A stretch of 64,000 bases of DNA from Ehretia macrophylla. Taxonomy: Eukaryota > Streptophyta > Magnoliopsida > Boraginales > Ehretiaceae. Positions 11,615 through 24,197 of this stretch are shown here, piece after piece. How positions within the stretch are numbered: position 1 is the stretch's first letter; each line of letters starts with the position of its first letter. Made by a program: the position numbers and the translations under genes. The notes beneath the pieces are model-generated. The model was not told the origin of the DNA, ran no database searches, and worked only from the letters and a program-made list of their open reading frames with translations. The stretch lies in the NCBI GenBank assembly GCA_037974665.1, contig CM075780.1, forward strand, positions 54,291,594 through 54,355,593, in the 5' to 3' direction.

Positions 11615-12540
11615 TTGCAGGAAATCCCACTTTCAGACGATAACAAGAAAGCTAAAATCGGGAGTGAACTCCCGAACTACCTCAAGCAAGGTATAAGCCG
11701 GTTTCTTTTGCAAAATGAAAATATTTTTGCTTGGTATACCACTGACATGATAGGTATCGACTCGAGCGTAATCGAGCATCATCTGAATGATGAACCCGAT
11801 TACCGTCCCATGCAGCAGAAGCGCAGACACTTCCATTATGATAAACATAAAATTATCTCTGAAGAAGTAGATAAGTTGATAGACATGGGCTATATACGTG
11901 AGATCGTATATCCGACCTGGTTGTCTAATGTGGTCCTAGTTGCGAGACCCTAGGCAAGTGGATATGGTGTATTGATTTCACAAACCTGAATAAGGCATGT
12001 CATAAGGATTATTTCCCGTTGCCTTGGATTGATTAATGGTTGATGCTACCTCGGGGTATGAACTGCTTACCTTCATGGATACCTTCAAAGGATACAACCA
12101 GATCAAGATGGCTCTCGAAGACCGAGAGAATACTGTTTTCATCACCAATAAAGGGCTCTATCATTATGAGGTCATACTATTTGGCCTTAAGAATGTTGGG
12201 GCCATTTACCAGCGGATGGTGAATAAAGTCTTCAAATCCCAGATCGGGCGAAACATTGAGATCTATGTCAATAACATGCTAGTCAAAAGTAAGAGGGTTG
12301 AGGATTATGTCTCCGACCTGGAAGAAGCCTTTGTCACCATGGAGAAGTTTAGGATCAAGCTGAATCCAGAGAAGTGTGCCTTCAGGGTTAAGGCCGGAAA
12401 GTTTCTAGGGTTTATAGTCACAACTTGTGGAATTGAGGCTAACCCAAAAAAGATTCAAGCTATCTTGGATTTGGCTCTACCGAGTTATGTCAATGATGTG
12501 CAGGAGCTAACAGGAAGAGTGGCTGCCTTGACTCGGTTCA
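11615..12540 (+). pseudogene. Reverse transcriptase of the Tat element, catalytic DD changed to NN
   Basis: Two frames joined by a shift near 11,950. The first holds the region before the fingers (IGIDSSVIEHHLNDEPDYRP, KIISEEVDKLIDMGYIREI, YPTWLSNVVLV). The second holds VDATSGYELLTFMDTFKGYNQIKM-type palm sequence, the box YVNNMLVKSK at about residues 69-78, and the thumb (LNPEKCAFRVKAGKFLGFIV). The catalytic pair expected in the YVDDM box reads NN here, so it cannot polymerise. The frame is cut at 12,540 by the nested element and continues at 21,213. Confidence 0.88.
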
Positions 12541-15500
12541 TGTAATGCCCCGATCCCTCACGAGACTGGAGGCTCTAATAACCATACTATTCTCAACCCA
12601 ATACCCAACCCGGTGACAAAATTTTTAGGGAAAACGGACAGAGTTTTTCCTGTACCGTGGACATTCTGGAAACCTGTAAGCATTCAAATAAAACACGAAG
12701 CAAAGGAACAACATTTCTAATTGAAATCCCAATTTCAAGGCCAGCTAAGGCTTAAGCCGCACAAGACAATATAAACATATACAAGCATGCAACGTAGCTA
12801 GAAGCAGAAGCATGAGTTATTACATGTCACAATTCCATAACACTTACTACATCCACTTAGCTTTCAAATTGCAACCACTCAAATATATATACATAAGCCC
12901 TTAGGCTCCAAAATAGAACATAAAGTAGACAAGCAAGGTCTTCTACAGTTTAGCAAGCAATCACTCCAATCTCAAGTAATAGTACACAGCAACCAAGGCA
13001 ACTCCTCCAACTGCACCACCTGAAACATGTTTAGCGAGGTATGAGCAATCACAATTGCTCAGTGAGGGATAAGGTCTACCGGGAACGTGCAATGCAGCAA
13101 CTTAACACAATTAATACAATAGATAAACAGTGAATAACAATTCTAATACCACATTTTAAAAGGATACAATCAATAACCCTTATCACTCCAAATCTTCGAT
13201 CCCCGATCCACGAACCACGATCTCAATCTCGATATGCCGGCATCCCTTACACCAATGGGTACTCCGGATGTACCCGATCCTACGACCCAACACCCTCTAG
13301 CAATCTCCGGACCAAGCGAGTGAGGGAATAGCAGACAGAGCTAAGGCAACCAACATTGGCAAGCCCGATGCCGCCCAGCGAGGCCATCGCATCCGCCGCG
13401 ACAATGAGGTTGCGCAACCACAATGCAATGCAAGAATGATAACAATGACAATATAATCAAGAAATACATTTAAGGACAAAACGTAGGTTGTCCTCACACT
13501 AAGTTACAATTTAGCAACAATAAGCATATATCAATTACACAATTATACTAAACAATATACTCTTTTAGCAAGAAAATAAACTATAATGCATGTAAGGATG
13601 CAGGTCACTCACCTTTATCAAGCTTGAAGATGTAAAAAGGGCTTAGTTACTCCAACTTTCCTTTAGCTCGATTGTGAAAATCCCTAGTATATTCATTTAA
13701 GTATAACACTTTAGCAATTAATTATATTAACTCCACATTAGCGCGTAATCCCAAACAACCACATATTATTCATGTATGTCACATTGCCACATAGCCTAAG
13801 TAATCAAACGAATAACTCTAAAACATTTCTTTAATCTTACCAAGGACATTAACTATATCAACTTTAACAAGTTAACTTCATAACTAATTCAACTTCATTT
13901 ATATTGCAAAGGAATATCAAACTAAGTATTAAATCAAGACAACTATGCTTAACACTTAAACATAATTCAACTATATCAAATCCTAAGACTCCTTTTCATG
14001 TTTATTCACCCAAGTACAACATATATAACTCAATTAATAATCAATTATAGCAATTAAGTAATCCAAATAACCAACTAGGCAACAATCTTAGCTAACCCAC
14101 ATAGAATCCAACAAAACCATAAATATCACATAAACATTTTCTATTTTCTCCAACAAAGGTTTAATTTAATCAATTCAGTTACCTATGCTATAGACCTCCA
14201 AACTGACTGATATATATATATATATATAAACGTAGCTCTCTGAGTGTAGATGACTTTATCCTCAAGCGGAACTCAATTCCAATCTAAATTTCACAAGTTA
14301 TGACCTTTTCCGTGCAACTGCGCGAACTACCTCCTGCACCAGCGATTTTCAGACACATTTCGGAAATAGCTAAATTGCGGGGCCAAAACGTTAGAATTTG
14401 CCTTAGCTCTAGAAATCCATATTTGTTCTAAACTGTCTAATCTAGCTGCCATATAAATTTTGTTAATTTTAGAGCACGTTTGCTATGTCAAAAGTTCTTC
14501 GAAAGACAGGGCAGTGGGCTGACGAATATGCACTTCTTGTTCCACTTGATGTTTTCATGCACTAAACTAACTACAAGCAATATACTAGTATGCAACGCAT
14601 TTCTATTCCTCTCTTTAAACTTTTGGCAAACATGTAGCCTACACACAATTGAACAAATTACCTAGCATCCACTACAACATAATACATTAAGTAATTCCAC
14701 ATGATAGCCAAACACGCAAGTAAAGTAATCCATTGAACAATTTAAGGCAAGTCATTCATTTAACACCTAAACTACTCATATAACTCAAGAAACCACATAA
14801 ACACCCCTTATACACAAGAACACTACTCGGCCCCTTAGGTTCACCACACACAAACACACCACATTCACTTTATTTTGAGCAACTAATAAGTGATCCTAGT
14901 CTCTACAACACATATAACTCAATAACCAAGCTAAAACTAAGCATTAAGGCTCTAACTTCATTTTTTTCCCTTTTTAATTCAATAAGGCAATACTAGTAAT
15001 GAATCAAGTTATCCAATCACATAGACATATTCTATACCCATATTTGAGAGTAAAATAAGCTAGATAAGCATATATAGTACATTATTTAACTTCAAGAAGC
15101 CAAAGAGCACAAAACAAATAAGTTTAACACTTTCAACATCTCAGTAGTACCTCGATTTTGGCTGCACAATTAACTAAGCAAACGACCTCCTATGAAACTG
15201 ATTTTTATGTGTATGGAAATCTCTTCGAAAGTAGATAACTCTAGAATTAAACGGAACTCAATTATGATTTAAATTCATCAAGATATGACTAAAACAACTC
15301 AAGTGCGCAAAGCTGTCCAGATTGGTCACGAATTCTGTTAGGTTTCGGCTTTTATTTTCTTAAAGGTATTAGATGGAGGAATTGGCCAAGTCGACCTAAA
15401 CAGAACTTGTTCTAAACTAGCTTATCTAGGTCCTGTAAAATTTTCATAATTTTTCAAGTTGTCTAACTAGGTCAAAAACTCCACGAAATTCAGGAAAGTA

Positions 15501-16360
15501 AAACTATCCAGTTCCAGTCAACTACAAAACTTCACTGATTTCAGCAATTACGAGCAAACAAATGATTTTTCTTCACAATTCTTCCAACATGAAAGTTGTA
15601 CCTCTCCCAGTCTAGATTAATATATGATTTTTCCAGATTTTTCCCAAAATAATTAGTTGCTCAAACAATACATAAAGTACAGCAGCTACAACCAAATCCT
15701 GCAAACATATACATGTATAAACTTGTCTAATACAATAATTTCTTACTAAAAAACACATATATATGCAATGTAAGTTCTGAAATCAGTTTTTTAAAAGATT
15801 TCCCCTCACCTTACACATGTTAGGAACGCGAGCTAAGGCACGAGAATGCGAGAAAATCGACTCGGGGTTGTTTATTTCTTCTTCTTCTCCTCTTTCTTTT
15901 CTTCTTTTGATCGATTGGTGTGTGTTGTGTGTGATCTGATTTGTGTGTGTGTGTGTTGCAGTATTTTGTGTGTTGCAGTATTTTGTGTGTGTGTGTGGGG
16001 TGTGTTGTGTGTGCTTTATGTTAAGTACAAATATCTAAGTGGCTCCAAAGACCAAATTGCCCCCTTAACTAAGTATATATTTCTAGTTTGCCACCTTGTA
16101 GTATTTTGACTAATCTAGTTAGCTAGTGTAGTGTAGTGTAGTGTAATTATTTTATTGCCTACGATACTTAGAAAAAAAAATGCACGTGAATATACACTAA
16201 ATGAAACGAATGCACATTTTCTAAGAAATATAAAAAGTAATGCTAATAATTATATTCAAACAATTAAGGTAACATGTAAATATACGCAAATGATTAAAAT
16301 AAACATATTAATATATGCAAATAAATAAAATAACTATATGCTTAGGGTCGGGGTATTACA
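12541..16360 (-). repeat. 3' LTR of the large-LTR non-autonomous element
   Basis: It begins TGTAATGCCCCGA and ends GGGGTATTACA. Landmarks: GGGAAAAC, then GGACAGA, then GTTTTTCC (inverted arms) near 12,630; stem-loop 13,257-13,275; palindrome GGTTGCGCAACC 13,408-13,419; a (TA)n tract at 14,211-14,228; a TG-rich microsatellite at about 15,917-16,012; and four GTGTA units at 16,126-16,145. The open frames inside (for example 15,846-16,109) are microsatellite translations. Confidence 0.92.
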
Positions 16361-16373
16361 CTCTCCCCTCCTT
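16361..16373 (-). other. Polypurine tract
   Basis: The minus strand reads GAAGGAGGGGAGAG directly before the 3' LTR (TGTAATACC). It closely matches the tract of the Tekay copy. Confidence 0.85.
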
Positions 16374-17380
16374 CAAACAATTGCGTCCTCGCAATTCTTT
16401 CTTTCAAGAGAACTCCACATGTGCATCTTGATCACCTTGGATAAGAAGCTTGAATGCGAAAGTCACAGAAAATACCAAGAAAGAGTACTGAGTAAACACA
16501 CCAATAAGAGCTTGCCGATAGAAATCCCAAAGAAAACCATCACTCATGAATGCTGGTAAAAATACTCACGAGATTCTCCATATGAAGACCAATCGAAATA
16601 TTATATGTGAAATCCAGAGATAAGAACGCCAAATAAAGGCTCCAATTAGAATACTAATATGGAATCTTGAAAATGAACCCCCTTGAAGACAAATACGTGC
16701 AAGAATTCCAAATATGATAATTGAGTAAGAAGTCCCGTCGAGAGTCTCAAATGAAAATACCAAGGATAACACCAAATAAGAATCCCAGTTCTGGATACTG
16801 AGAAAACAGTGAAGTAGAATACCCCATGAGAATCTCAAACTTGCTTCTAGAAGCACTTCTTGTTATTCCCTAACATAAATTACGACTGGCTCTATTGGTT
16901 CACATCTTCAAGAAACCCACTTCCGGCTTCCTCAATAAGGAGAGTGTTTACTTACCATTTTCAAAGGAGTAATATATGTATGCAATTGATTCTATTTAAA
17001 TTAAACTCTTAATGCACATTATTACAAGTAACAAAAGCAAGTAGATACTCAAGGAATCAATTAAATGTTCCTACCACATAATCTTGACATATTGTGCATA
17101 CATACCACATAAATGTACTCATAGTCACATAGTACACATATCACATATTTTCCATTACTACATGAATAAATCACCTAGGTGCACACAAAATTACACATTT
17201 GCACATTTTGCATATTCGTCAGGTTAACATAGTAAGGCACAAAAATACATATTTTCATACAAAGACACACACAAGGATTACATGCAAGCACATTCCTAAT
17301 CAAAACACACTACACATGCACGCACTCGAGGGTTGCTACCCGACAGACCGAGGACCTTGTCCCTGCTGAGAGCTAACTAA

Positions 17381-17392
17381 GCTCTGATACCA
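17381..17392 (-). other. Primer binding site, initiator Met tRNA
   Basis: The minus strand reads TGGTATCAGAGC, four bases inside the 5' LTR. This is the exact plant initiator tRNA-Met complement. Confidence 0.92.
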
Positions 17393-17396
17393 CTTA

Positions 17397-20300
17397 TGTA
17401 ATGCCCCGATCCCTCACGAGACCGGAGGCTCTAATAACCATGCTATTCTCAACCCAATACCCAACCCGGTCACAAAATTTTTAGGGAAAACGGACAGAGT
17501 TTTTCATGTACCGTGGACATTCTGAAAACCTGTAAGCATTCAAATAAAACACGAAGCAAAGGAACAACATTTCTAATTGAAATCCCAACTTCAAGGCCAT
17601 CTAAGCCTTAAGCAACACAAGACAATATAAACACATACAAGCATGCAACGTAGCTAGAAGCAGAAGCATGAGTTATTACATGTCACAATTCCATAACACT
17701 TACTACATCCACTTAGCTTTCAAATTGCAACCACTCAAATATATATACATAAGCCCTTAGGCTCCAAAATAGAACATAAAGTAGACAAGCAAGGTCTTCT
17801 ACAGTTTAGCAAGCAATCACTCCAATCTCAAGTAATAGTACACAGCAACCAAGGCAACTCCTCCAACTGCACCACCTGAAACATGTTTAGCGAGGTATGA
17901 GCAATCACAATTGCTCAGTGAGGGATAAGGTCTACCGGGAACGTGCAATGCAACAACTTAACACAATTAATACAATAGATAAACAGTGAATAACAATTCT
18001 AATACCACATTTTAAAAGGATACAATCAATAACCCTTATCACTCCGAATCTTCGATCCCCGATCCACGAACCACGATCTCAATCTCGATATGCCGGCATC
18101 CCTTACACCAATGGGTACTCCGGATGTACCCGATCCTACGACCCAACACCCCCTGGCAATCTCCGGACTAGGCGAGTAAGGGAATAGCAGATGGAGCTAA
18201 GGCAACCAACACTGGCAAGCCCGATGCCGCCCAGTGAGGCCATCGCATCCGCCGCGACAATGAGGTTGCGCAACCACGATGCAATGCAAGAATGATAACA
18301 ATGACAATATAATCAAGAAATACATTTAAGGACAAAACGTAGGTTGTCCTCACACTAAGTTACAATTTAGCAACAATAAGCATATATCAATTACACAATT
18401 ATACTAAACAATATACTCTTTTAGCAAGAAAATAAACTATAATGCATGTAAGGATGCAGGTCCCTCACCTTTATCAAGCTTGAAGATGTAAAAAGGGCTT
18501 AGTTACTCCAACTTTCCTTTAGCTCGAATGTGAAAATCCCTAGTATATTCATTTAAGTATAACACTTTAGCAATTGATTATATTAACTCCACATTAGCAC
18601 GTAATCCCAAACAACCACATATTATTCATGTATGTCACATTGCCACATAGCCTAAGTAATCAAACGAATAACTCTAAAACATTTCTTTAATCTTACCAAG
18701 GACATTAACTATATCAACTTTAACAAGTTAACTTCATAACTAATTCAACTTCATTTATATTGCAAAGGAATATCAAACTAAGTATTAAATCAAGACAACT
18801 ATGCTTAACACTTAAACATAATTCAACTATAACAAATTGTAGGAATCATTTTCATGTTTATTCACCCAAGTACAACATATATAACTCAATTAATAATCAA
18901 TTATAGCAATTAAGTAATCCAAATAACCAACTAGGCAACAATCTTAGCTAACCCACATAGAATCCAACAAAACCATAAATATCACCTAAACATTTTCTAT
19001 TTTCTCCAACAAAGGCTTAATTTAATCAATTCAGTTACCTATGCTATAGACCTCCAAACTGACTGATTTATATATATAAATGTAGCTCTCTGAGTGTAGA
19101 TGACTTTAGCCTCAAGTAGAACTCAATTCCAATCTAAATTTCACAAGTTATGACCTTTTCCGTGCAACTGCGCGAACTGCCTCCTGCACCAGCGATTTTC
19201 AGACACATTTCATAAATAGCTAAATTGCGAGGCCAAAACGTTAGAATTTGCCTTAGCTCTAGAAATCCACATTTGTTCTAAACTGTCTAATCTAGTTGCC
19301 ATATAAATTTTGTTAATTTTAGAGCACGTTTGCTATGTCAAAAGTTCTTCGAAAGACAGGGCAGTGGGCTGACGAATATGCACTTCTTGTTCTACTTGAT
19401 GTTTTCATGCACTAAACTAACTACAAGCAATATACTAGTATGCAACGCATTTCTATTCCTCTCTTTAAACTTTTGGCAAACATGTAGCCTACACACAATT
19501 GAACAAATTACCTAGCATCCACTACAACATAATACATTAAGTAATTCCACATGATAGCCAAACACGCAAGTAAAGTAATCCATTGAACAATTTAAGGCAA
19601 GTCATTCATTTAACACCTAAACTACTCATATAACTCAAGAAACCACATAAACACCCCTTATACACAAGAACACTACTCGGCCCCTTAGGTTCACCACACA
19701 CAAACACACCACATTCACTTTATTTTGAGCAACTAATAAGTGATCCTAGTCTCTACAACACATATAACTCAATAACCAAGCTAAAACTAAGCATTAAGGC
19801 TCTAACTTCATTTTTTTCCCTTTTTAATTCAATAAGGCAATACTAGTAATGAATCAAGTTATCCAATCACATAGACATATTCTATACCCATATTTGAGAG
19901 TAAAATAAGCATAGATAAGCATATATAGTATATTATTTAACTTCAAGAAGCCAAAGAGCAGAAAACAAATAAGTTTTAACACTTTCAACATCTCAGCAGT
20001 ACCTCAACTTTGGCTGCACAATTACCTAAGAAAACGACCTCCTATGAAACTGATTTTTATGTGTATGGAAAGCTCTTCGAAAGTAGATAACTCTAGAATC
20101 AAACAGAACTCAATTCTGAGTTAAATTCATCAAGATATGACTAAAACAACTCAAGAGCGCAAAGCTATCCAGATTGGTCACGAATTCTGTCAGGTTTCGG
20201 TTTTTATTTTCTTAAAGGCATTAGATGGAGGAATTGGCCAAGTTGACCTAAACAGAATTTGTTCTAAACTAGTTTATATAGGTCATGTAAAATTTTCATA

Positions 20301-21212
20301 ATTTTCCAAGTTATCTAACTAGGTCAAAAACTCCACGAAATTCAGGAAAGTAAAACTGCCCAGTTCCAGTCAACTACAAAACTTCACTGATTTCAGCAAT
20401 TACGAGCAAACAAACGATTTGTCTTCACAATTCTTCCAACATGAAAGTTGTACCTCTCCCAGTCTAGATTAATATGTGATTTTTCCAGATTTTTTCCAAA
20501 ATAATTAATTTCTCAAACAATACATAAAGTACAGCAGCTACAACAAAATCCTGCAAATATATACATGTATAAACTTGTCTAATACAATAATTTCTTACAA
20601 AAAAACACATATATATGCAATGTAAGTTCTGAAATCAGTTTTTTAAAAGATTTCCCCTCACCTTACACATGTTAGGAACGCGAGCTAAGGCACGAGAATG
20701 CGAGAAAATCGACTCGGGGTTGTTTATTTCTTCTTCTTCTCCTCTTTCTTTTCTTCTTTTGATCGATTGGTGTGTGTTGTGTGTGATCTGATTTGTGTGT
20801 GTGTGTGTTGCAGTATTTTGTGTGTTGCAGTATTTTGTGTGTGTGTGTGGGGTGTGTTGTGTGTGCTTTATGTTAAGTACAAATATCTAAGTGGCTCCAA
20901 AGACCAAATTGCCCCCTTAACTAAGTATATATTTCTAGTTTGCCACCTTGTAGTATTTTGACTAATCTAGTTAGCTAGTGTAGTGTAGTGTAGTGTAATT
21001 ATTTTATTGCCTACGATACTTAGAAAAAAAAATGCACGTGAATGTACACTAAATGAAACGAATGCACATTTTCTAAGAAATATAAAAAGTAATACTAATA
21101 ATTATATGCAAACAATTAAGGTAACATGTAAATATACGCAAATGATTAAAATTAACATATTAATATACGCAAATAAATAAAATAACTATATGCTTAGGGT
21201 CGGGGTATTACA
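17397..21212 (-). repeat. 5' LTR of the large-LTR non-autonomous element
   Basis: Partner of 12,541-16,360, with the same landmarks in order: stem-loop 18,113-18,131, palindrome 18,264-18,275, TG-rich microsatellite about 20,769-20,864, and GTGTA units near 20,980. The 87-codon frame seen in both LTRs is translated microsatellite, not a gene. Confidence 0.92.
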
Positions 21213-21690
21213 CTTCATGGCTAGGTTAGTTGACAAATGCGTACCACTTTTCAAAGTCCTTAGAAACCCCAAGAATTTTGAATGGATGGGAGAATGTCAG
21301 AAGGCATTTGATGATCTAAATAAGTACTTATCTTCGTCGCCTCTACTCTCCCGACATGAGGAGGGAAAGGAGCTGGTATTATATTTGGCATACTCAGGTA
21401 TAGTAGTGGCAACTGCGATAGTCCGGGAGGAAGACAAGGATCAGAAGTTTGTCTACTATGTTAGCAAAACCCTTAGAGGTGTCGAGACGAAGTTACTCTT
21501 CTTTAGAGAAGATTGGTTTGGCCCTAGTCACGACATCCAGAAAGCTGAGGCCCTATTTTGATGCACATACTATTAAAGTGATGACCGATGAGCCATCAAT
21601 TCTACACAAACAAGAGGCCTCATGTAGACTTCTCAAATGGGCAGTAGAACTGAGTCAATTTGGCCTATTGTATCAGCTGTAAACGACAGT
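21213..21690 (+). pseudogene. RT-linked RNase H of the Tat element
   Basis: The RT connection and first RNase H resume here after the nested insertion: FMARLVDKCVPLFK, ECQKAFDDLNKYLSSSPLL, ELVLYLAYSGIVVATAIV and KFVYYVSKTLRG. A frameshift near 21,500 moves the rest to another frame (RPYFDAHTIKVMTDEPSILH, LLKWAVELSQFGLLYQL). It would degrade RNA in RNA:DNA hybrids. The usual acidic residues of a working RNase H are not all evident, as is typical of Tat elements, which rely on a second RNase H. Confidence 0.8.
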
Positions 21691-22168
21691 TAAGGCCCAA
21701 GCAGTTGCTGATTTTGTGGTAGAGTATACTGGACAGGTCGCGTACAATCTTGAGGAGGTTTGGAAGGTTCAGATCGACAGGGCATCAGGGAAATCAGACA
21801 ACAGAGCTAGGATAGTAATTCTTGACCCGATGGGGTACGTGCACCAATACTCATTGAAGTTTACATTCCCGACCTCAAACAACGAAGCTGAGTAGGAGGC
21901 ATTGTTAGAGGGCCTAAGGATAGCGACTCAACTCAGGGCTCAGACTGTAGAGATATATACAGATTCCCAATTGATTTCTAATCAGGTTTTAGGAGAATTC
22001 AAAGCTAGGGATGCTGTGATGCTTACATATCTTGGCAAGGTGAAGGAGTTGACCTTGGGGTTCTATAGGTTTTCAATGCAGCAGATCCTAAGAGAAGAGA
22101 ATGTTAAAGCTGATGCCTTATCCAAATTAGTAGCTGGAGAGAACCGACCCGCGCTAGTTCATGTTTAG
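21690..22168 (+). pseudogene. Second (RVT_3-type) RNase H of the Tat element
   Basis: A separate RNase H of the plant/archaeal type follows the first one. Acidic positions can be read: an aspartate in VQIDRASGK, the glutamate in NNEAE (followed by a TAG in place of the next residue), the aspartate in IYTDSQLISNQV and the aspartate in KADALSKL. Further hallmarks are ALLEGLRIA and LREENVKADALSKL. This extra domain is known from Tat elements and is thought to replace the weakened first RNase H. At least two stops break the frame. Confidence 0.8.
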
Positions 22169-22269
22169 AAAATTTCTGAGCTGAGTGTCCAGATTAATAG
22201 AGAAGTGGTCTCAGAGTTGAATGTGAGTCTAGATTGGACTAAGCCGATCCTAGATTTCCTCGAATAAGA

Positions 22270-23463
22270 TATAGTCCGAAATGACGAGAAGGCGGCTCGA
22301 AAGGTAGAACGGCAAGCTTCACGGTTTGTGATTGTAGCTGGGCAATTGTATAAAAAGGCATTTACTTGGCCTCTTTTGAAATGTGCACGACCTGAGGAGG
22401 AAAACTACATATTGAGAGAAATCCATGAAGGCATATGCGGGAACCATCTCGAGGGTAAAGCTTTGGCCTGAAAAGCCTTGAGGCAAGGGTATTTCTGGCT
22501 AACCCTATAACAGGATGCCAATGAATTTGTAAAGTGATGCGATACTTGCCAACATTTTACCAGTGTTCTGAGGAAGCCCGTGGTAGATTTGACGGTAATA
22601 TTGAGCCCGTGGTCATTCTATCAGTGGGGTCTGGATATTATAGTACTATTTTCGAATAGCGTTGGGCTAAAGAAACATGCTTTTGTGGCTGCTGATTACT
22701 TCATTAAGTGGCCTGAGGCTAAGGGCGTGGCAAGAATTACCGACAAGGCAGCCTGGAGGTTTGTGTGTAGGTTTATCATTTGCCAATTTGGAGTGCCCAA
22801 AGTCATGGTGACCGACCATGACAAGCAGTTTGATAGTTCATACTTTAGAGGGAAATGTGATGAGATTGGAATTGACCTTAGATTTTCTTCTATTGCTCAT
22901 CCTCAATGCAATGGTCAGGTAAATGTAAATAATAGATCTATTTTGTAGGGCCTGAGAACCAAACTGGGAGAAGTAAAGGGACAATGGGCAATGATACTTC
23001 CTGAGGTCCTTTGGGCTTACCACACCACCCCCAACTCGGCAACAGTAGAGCCGCTCTTCAATCTGACTTTCGACATGGTGGCAGTTCTCCGAGTGGAGAT
23101 CGGGTCTCCCATTAGTAGGACCCTCCTCCACGAGGAAGAAATAAACGAATCCAGGATCCAAGATGAACTTAATTTAGCTGAAGAATTGCGGACTAAAGCC
23201 TAGATCAGAATGTTAGCTAGCAACACAGCCATGAAGATAGCCTTTGTAAAGCAGGTCAAACCCAAGTCAATCAAGGATGGAGATCTAGTCCTGAGAAGGG
23301 CCATCTTCCAACCGACCCCCGGAGACAAGCTTTCCTTGCTCTAGAAGGGGCCATACCAAGTGGCAAAAGAACTCCAACTAGGGACTTTCTACCTTGTTGA
23401 CAAATATGGAAAACAGCTGAGAAATGCTTGGAATGCCGAGCATTTGAAGCGCTATTTTGTGTA
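22270..23463 (+). pseudogene. Integrase of the Tat element, catalytic residue lost
   Basis: The HHCC finger is readable around 22,420-22,555 (HEGICGNH ... CDTC) with several stops. The core gives SFYQWGLDII (first Asp), VTDHDKQF (second Asp) and AHPQCNGQVNVNNR, where the catalytic Glu after NGQ has become Asn. The C-terminal part (VLWAYHTTPNSATVEPLF, DLVLRRAIFQPTPGDKL, AEHLKRYFV) closes the polyprotein at 23,463. The stop positions and the missing Glu make it dead. There is no chromodomain, as expected for Tat. Confidence 0.85.
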
Positions 23464-23771
23464 ATTACCGGACTGAACAAAATGTACTCAAATCCTTTGA
23501 AATGCCAAGTCTATATTCTTGTACATACTTGTGAAATTTTACGCATCTTTGAAAGGTCGGTATGTACCATTAGTTCTAAACAATAATGAGGTCACAATTA
23601 TCGAACGCACTTGTTACTTGATAGACTAACTCGGCTAGTTAGCCAAATGCGTACTAGTGACATTTGTGGTCCGAGGTGAGATGAGGTCGTAAGAAAATAC
23701 ACTCGTGAGCTTAGACTATTCGGGCCGCTCTGAGCCTAAGACTAATTGAGTTCGTTACGAAAAAATACCCA

Positions 23772-24005
23772 ATAAATGCCCAACTTGGGTACAATATCAA
23801 TATAAGGTCGTGACCTTACACTTATTCATTAATTAATAAAGGTCCAAGCTCGGATCTAATATCGATTTGACTTGATTGAATCCTAAGATTTAATAAACGC
23901 CCAGCTCAGGTACAATATCAATATAAGGTTGGGATCTCACACTTATTCGTTGATTATTAGAGGTCCAACTCGGATCCGATATTGATTCGACTCGGTTAAC
24001 TGGGG
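23772..24005 (+). repeat. 120-bp tandem repeat behind the integrase
   Basis: Two diverged copies with a 120-bp period: TACAATATCAATATAAGGT starts at 23,791 and again at 23,911. Tandem repeats in this spacer between integrase and the 3' end are a known habit of Tat-lineage elements and can seed satellite DNA. Confidence 0.75.
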
Positions 24006-24197
24006 ATCATTTAGCAGGATCGGCCTAAGGGCATAGCATAGTTGCCGAGCTAATTTACTTTGTAAAAATTGGAAAATGCATTCAAATAAGACAAAGTAAA
24101 GATTGGTGAATTGCCAATAAGTTGAAAATAATTTTATTAATATCATAAAAGAAAGGTAAAAATGAGCCATCTCGGGCCAGAGTACAAATACAAAATC

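Larger units (their letters stand above)
16361..17396 (-). other. Pol-less internal region with ATTCTTATTTGG-like repeats
   Basis: Minus-strand order: primer site, a leader with GGTCCTCGG and CTGTCGGGTAG, a TGTG/CATA-rich stretch (17,330-17,080), then from about 16,860 to 16,420 a run of imperfect 15-25-bp units around GGAATTCTTATTTGG, and last the purine-tract context (AATTGCGAGGACGCAATTG). The same order and similar units occur in 31,920-32,891. No protein domain is visible; the 96-codon minus frame at 16,566-16,856 is made of these repeats. Confidence 0.75.
12541..21212 (-). mobile_element. Non-autonomous large-LTR element (LARD-like, Tekay-related)
   Basis: LTRs 12,541-16,360 and 17,397-21,212 (about 3.8 kb each) enclose only 1,036 bp. 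Target duplication: GTTCA (12,536-12,540) and CTTCA (21,213-21,217), lying inside the Tat RT frame. The primer site at the right and the purine tract at the left set a minus-strand orientation. No gag or pol domain can be read inside. The LTR starts differ at about five positions in 136, so it is younger than the Tekay copy at 470. With such a short interior it must depend on proteins from a relative. Confidence 0.92.

Noticed and set aside
15846-16109. 87-codon frame repeated at 20,698-20,961
   Set aside because: It is identical because it lies in both LTRs; the protein is a translated TG/CT microsatellite.
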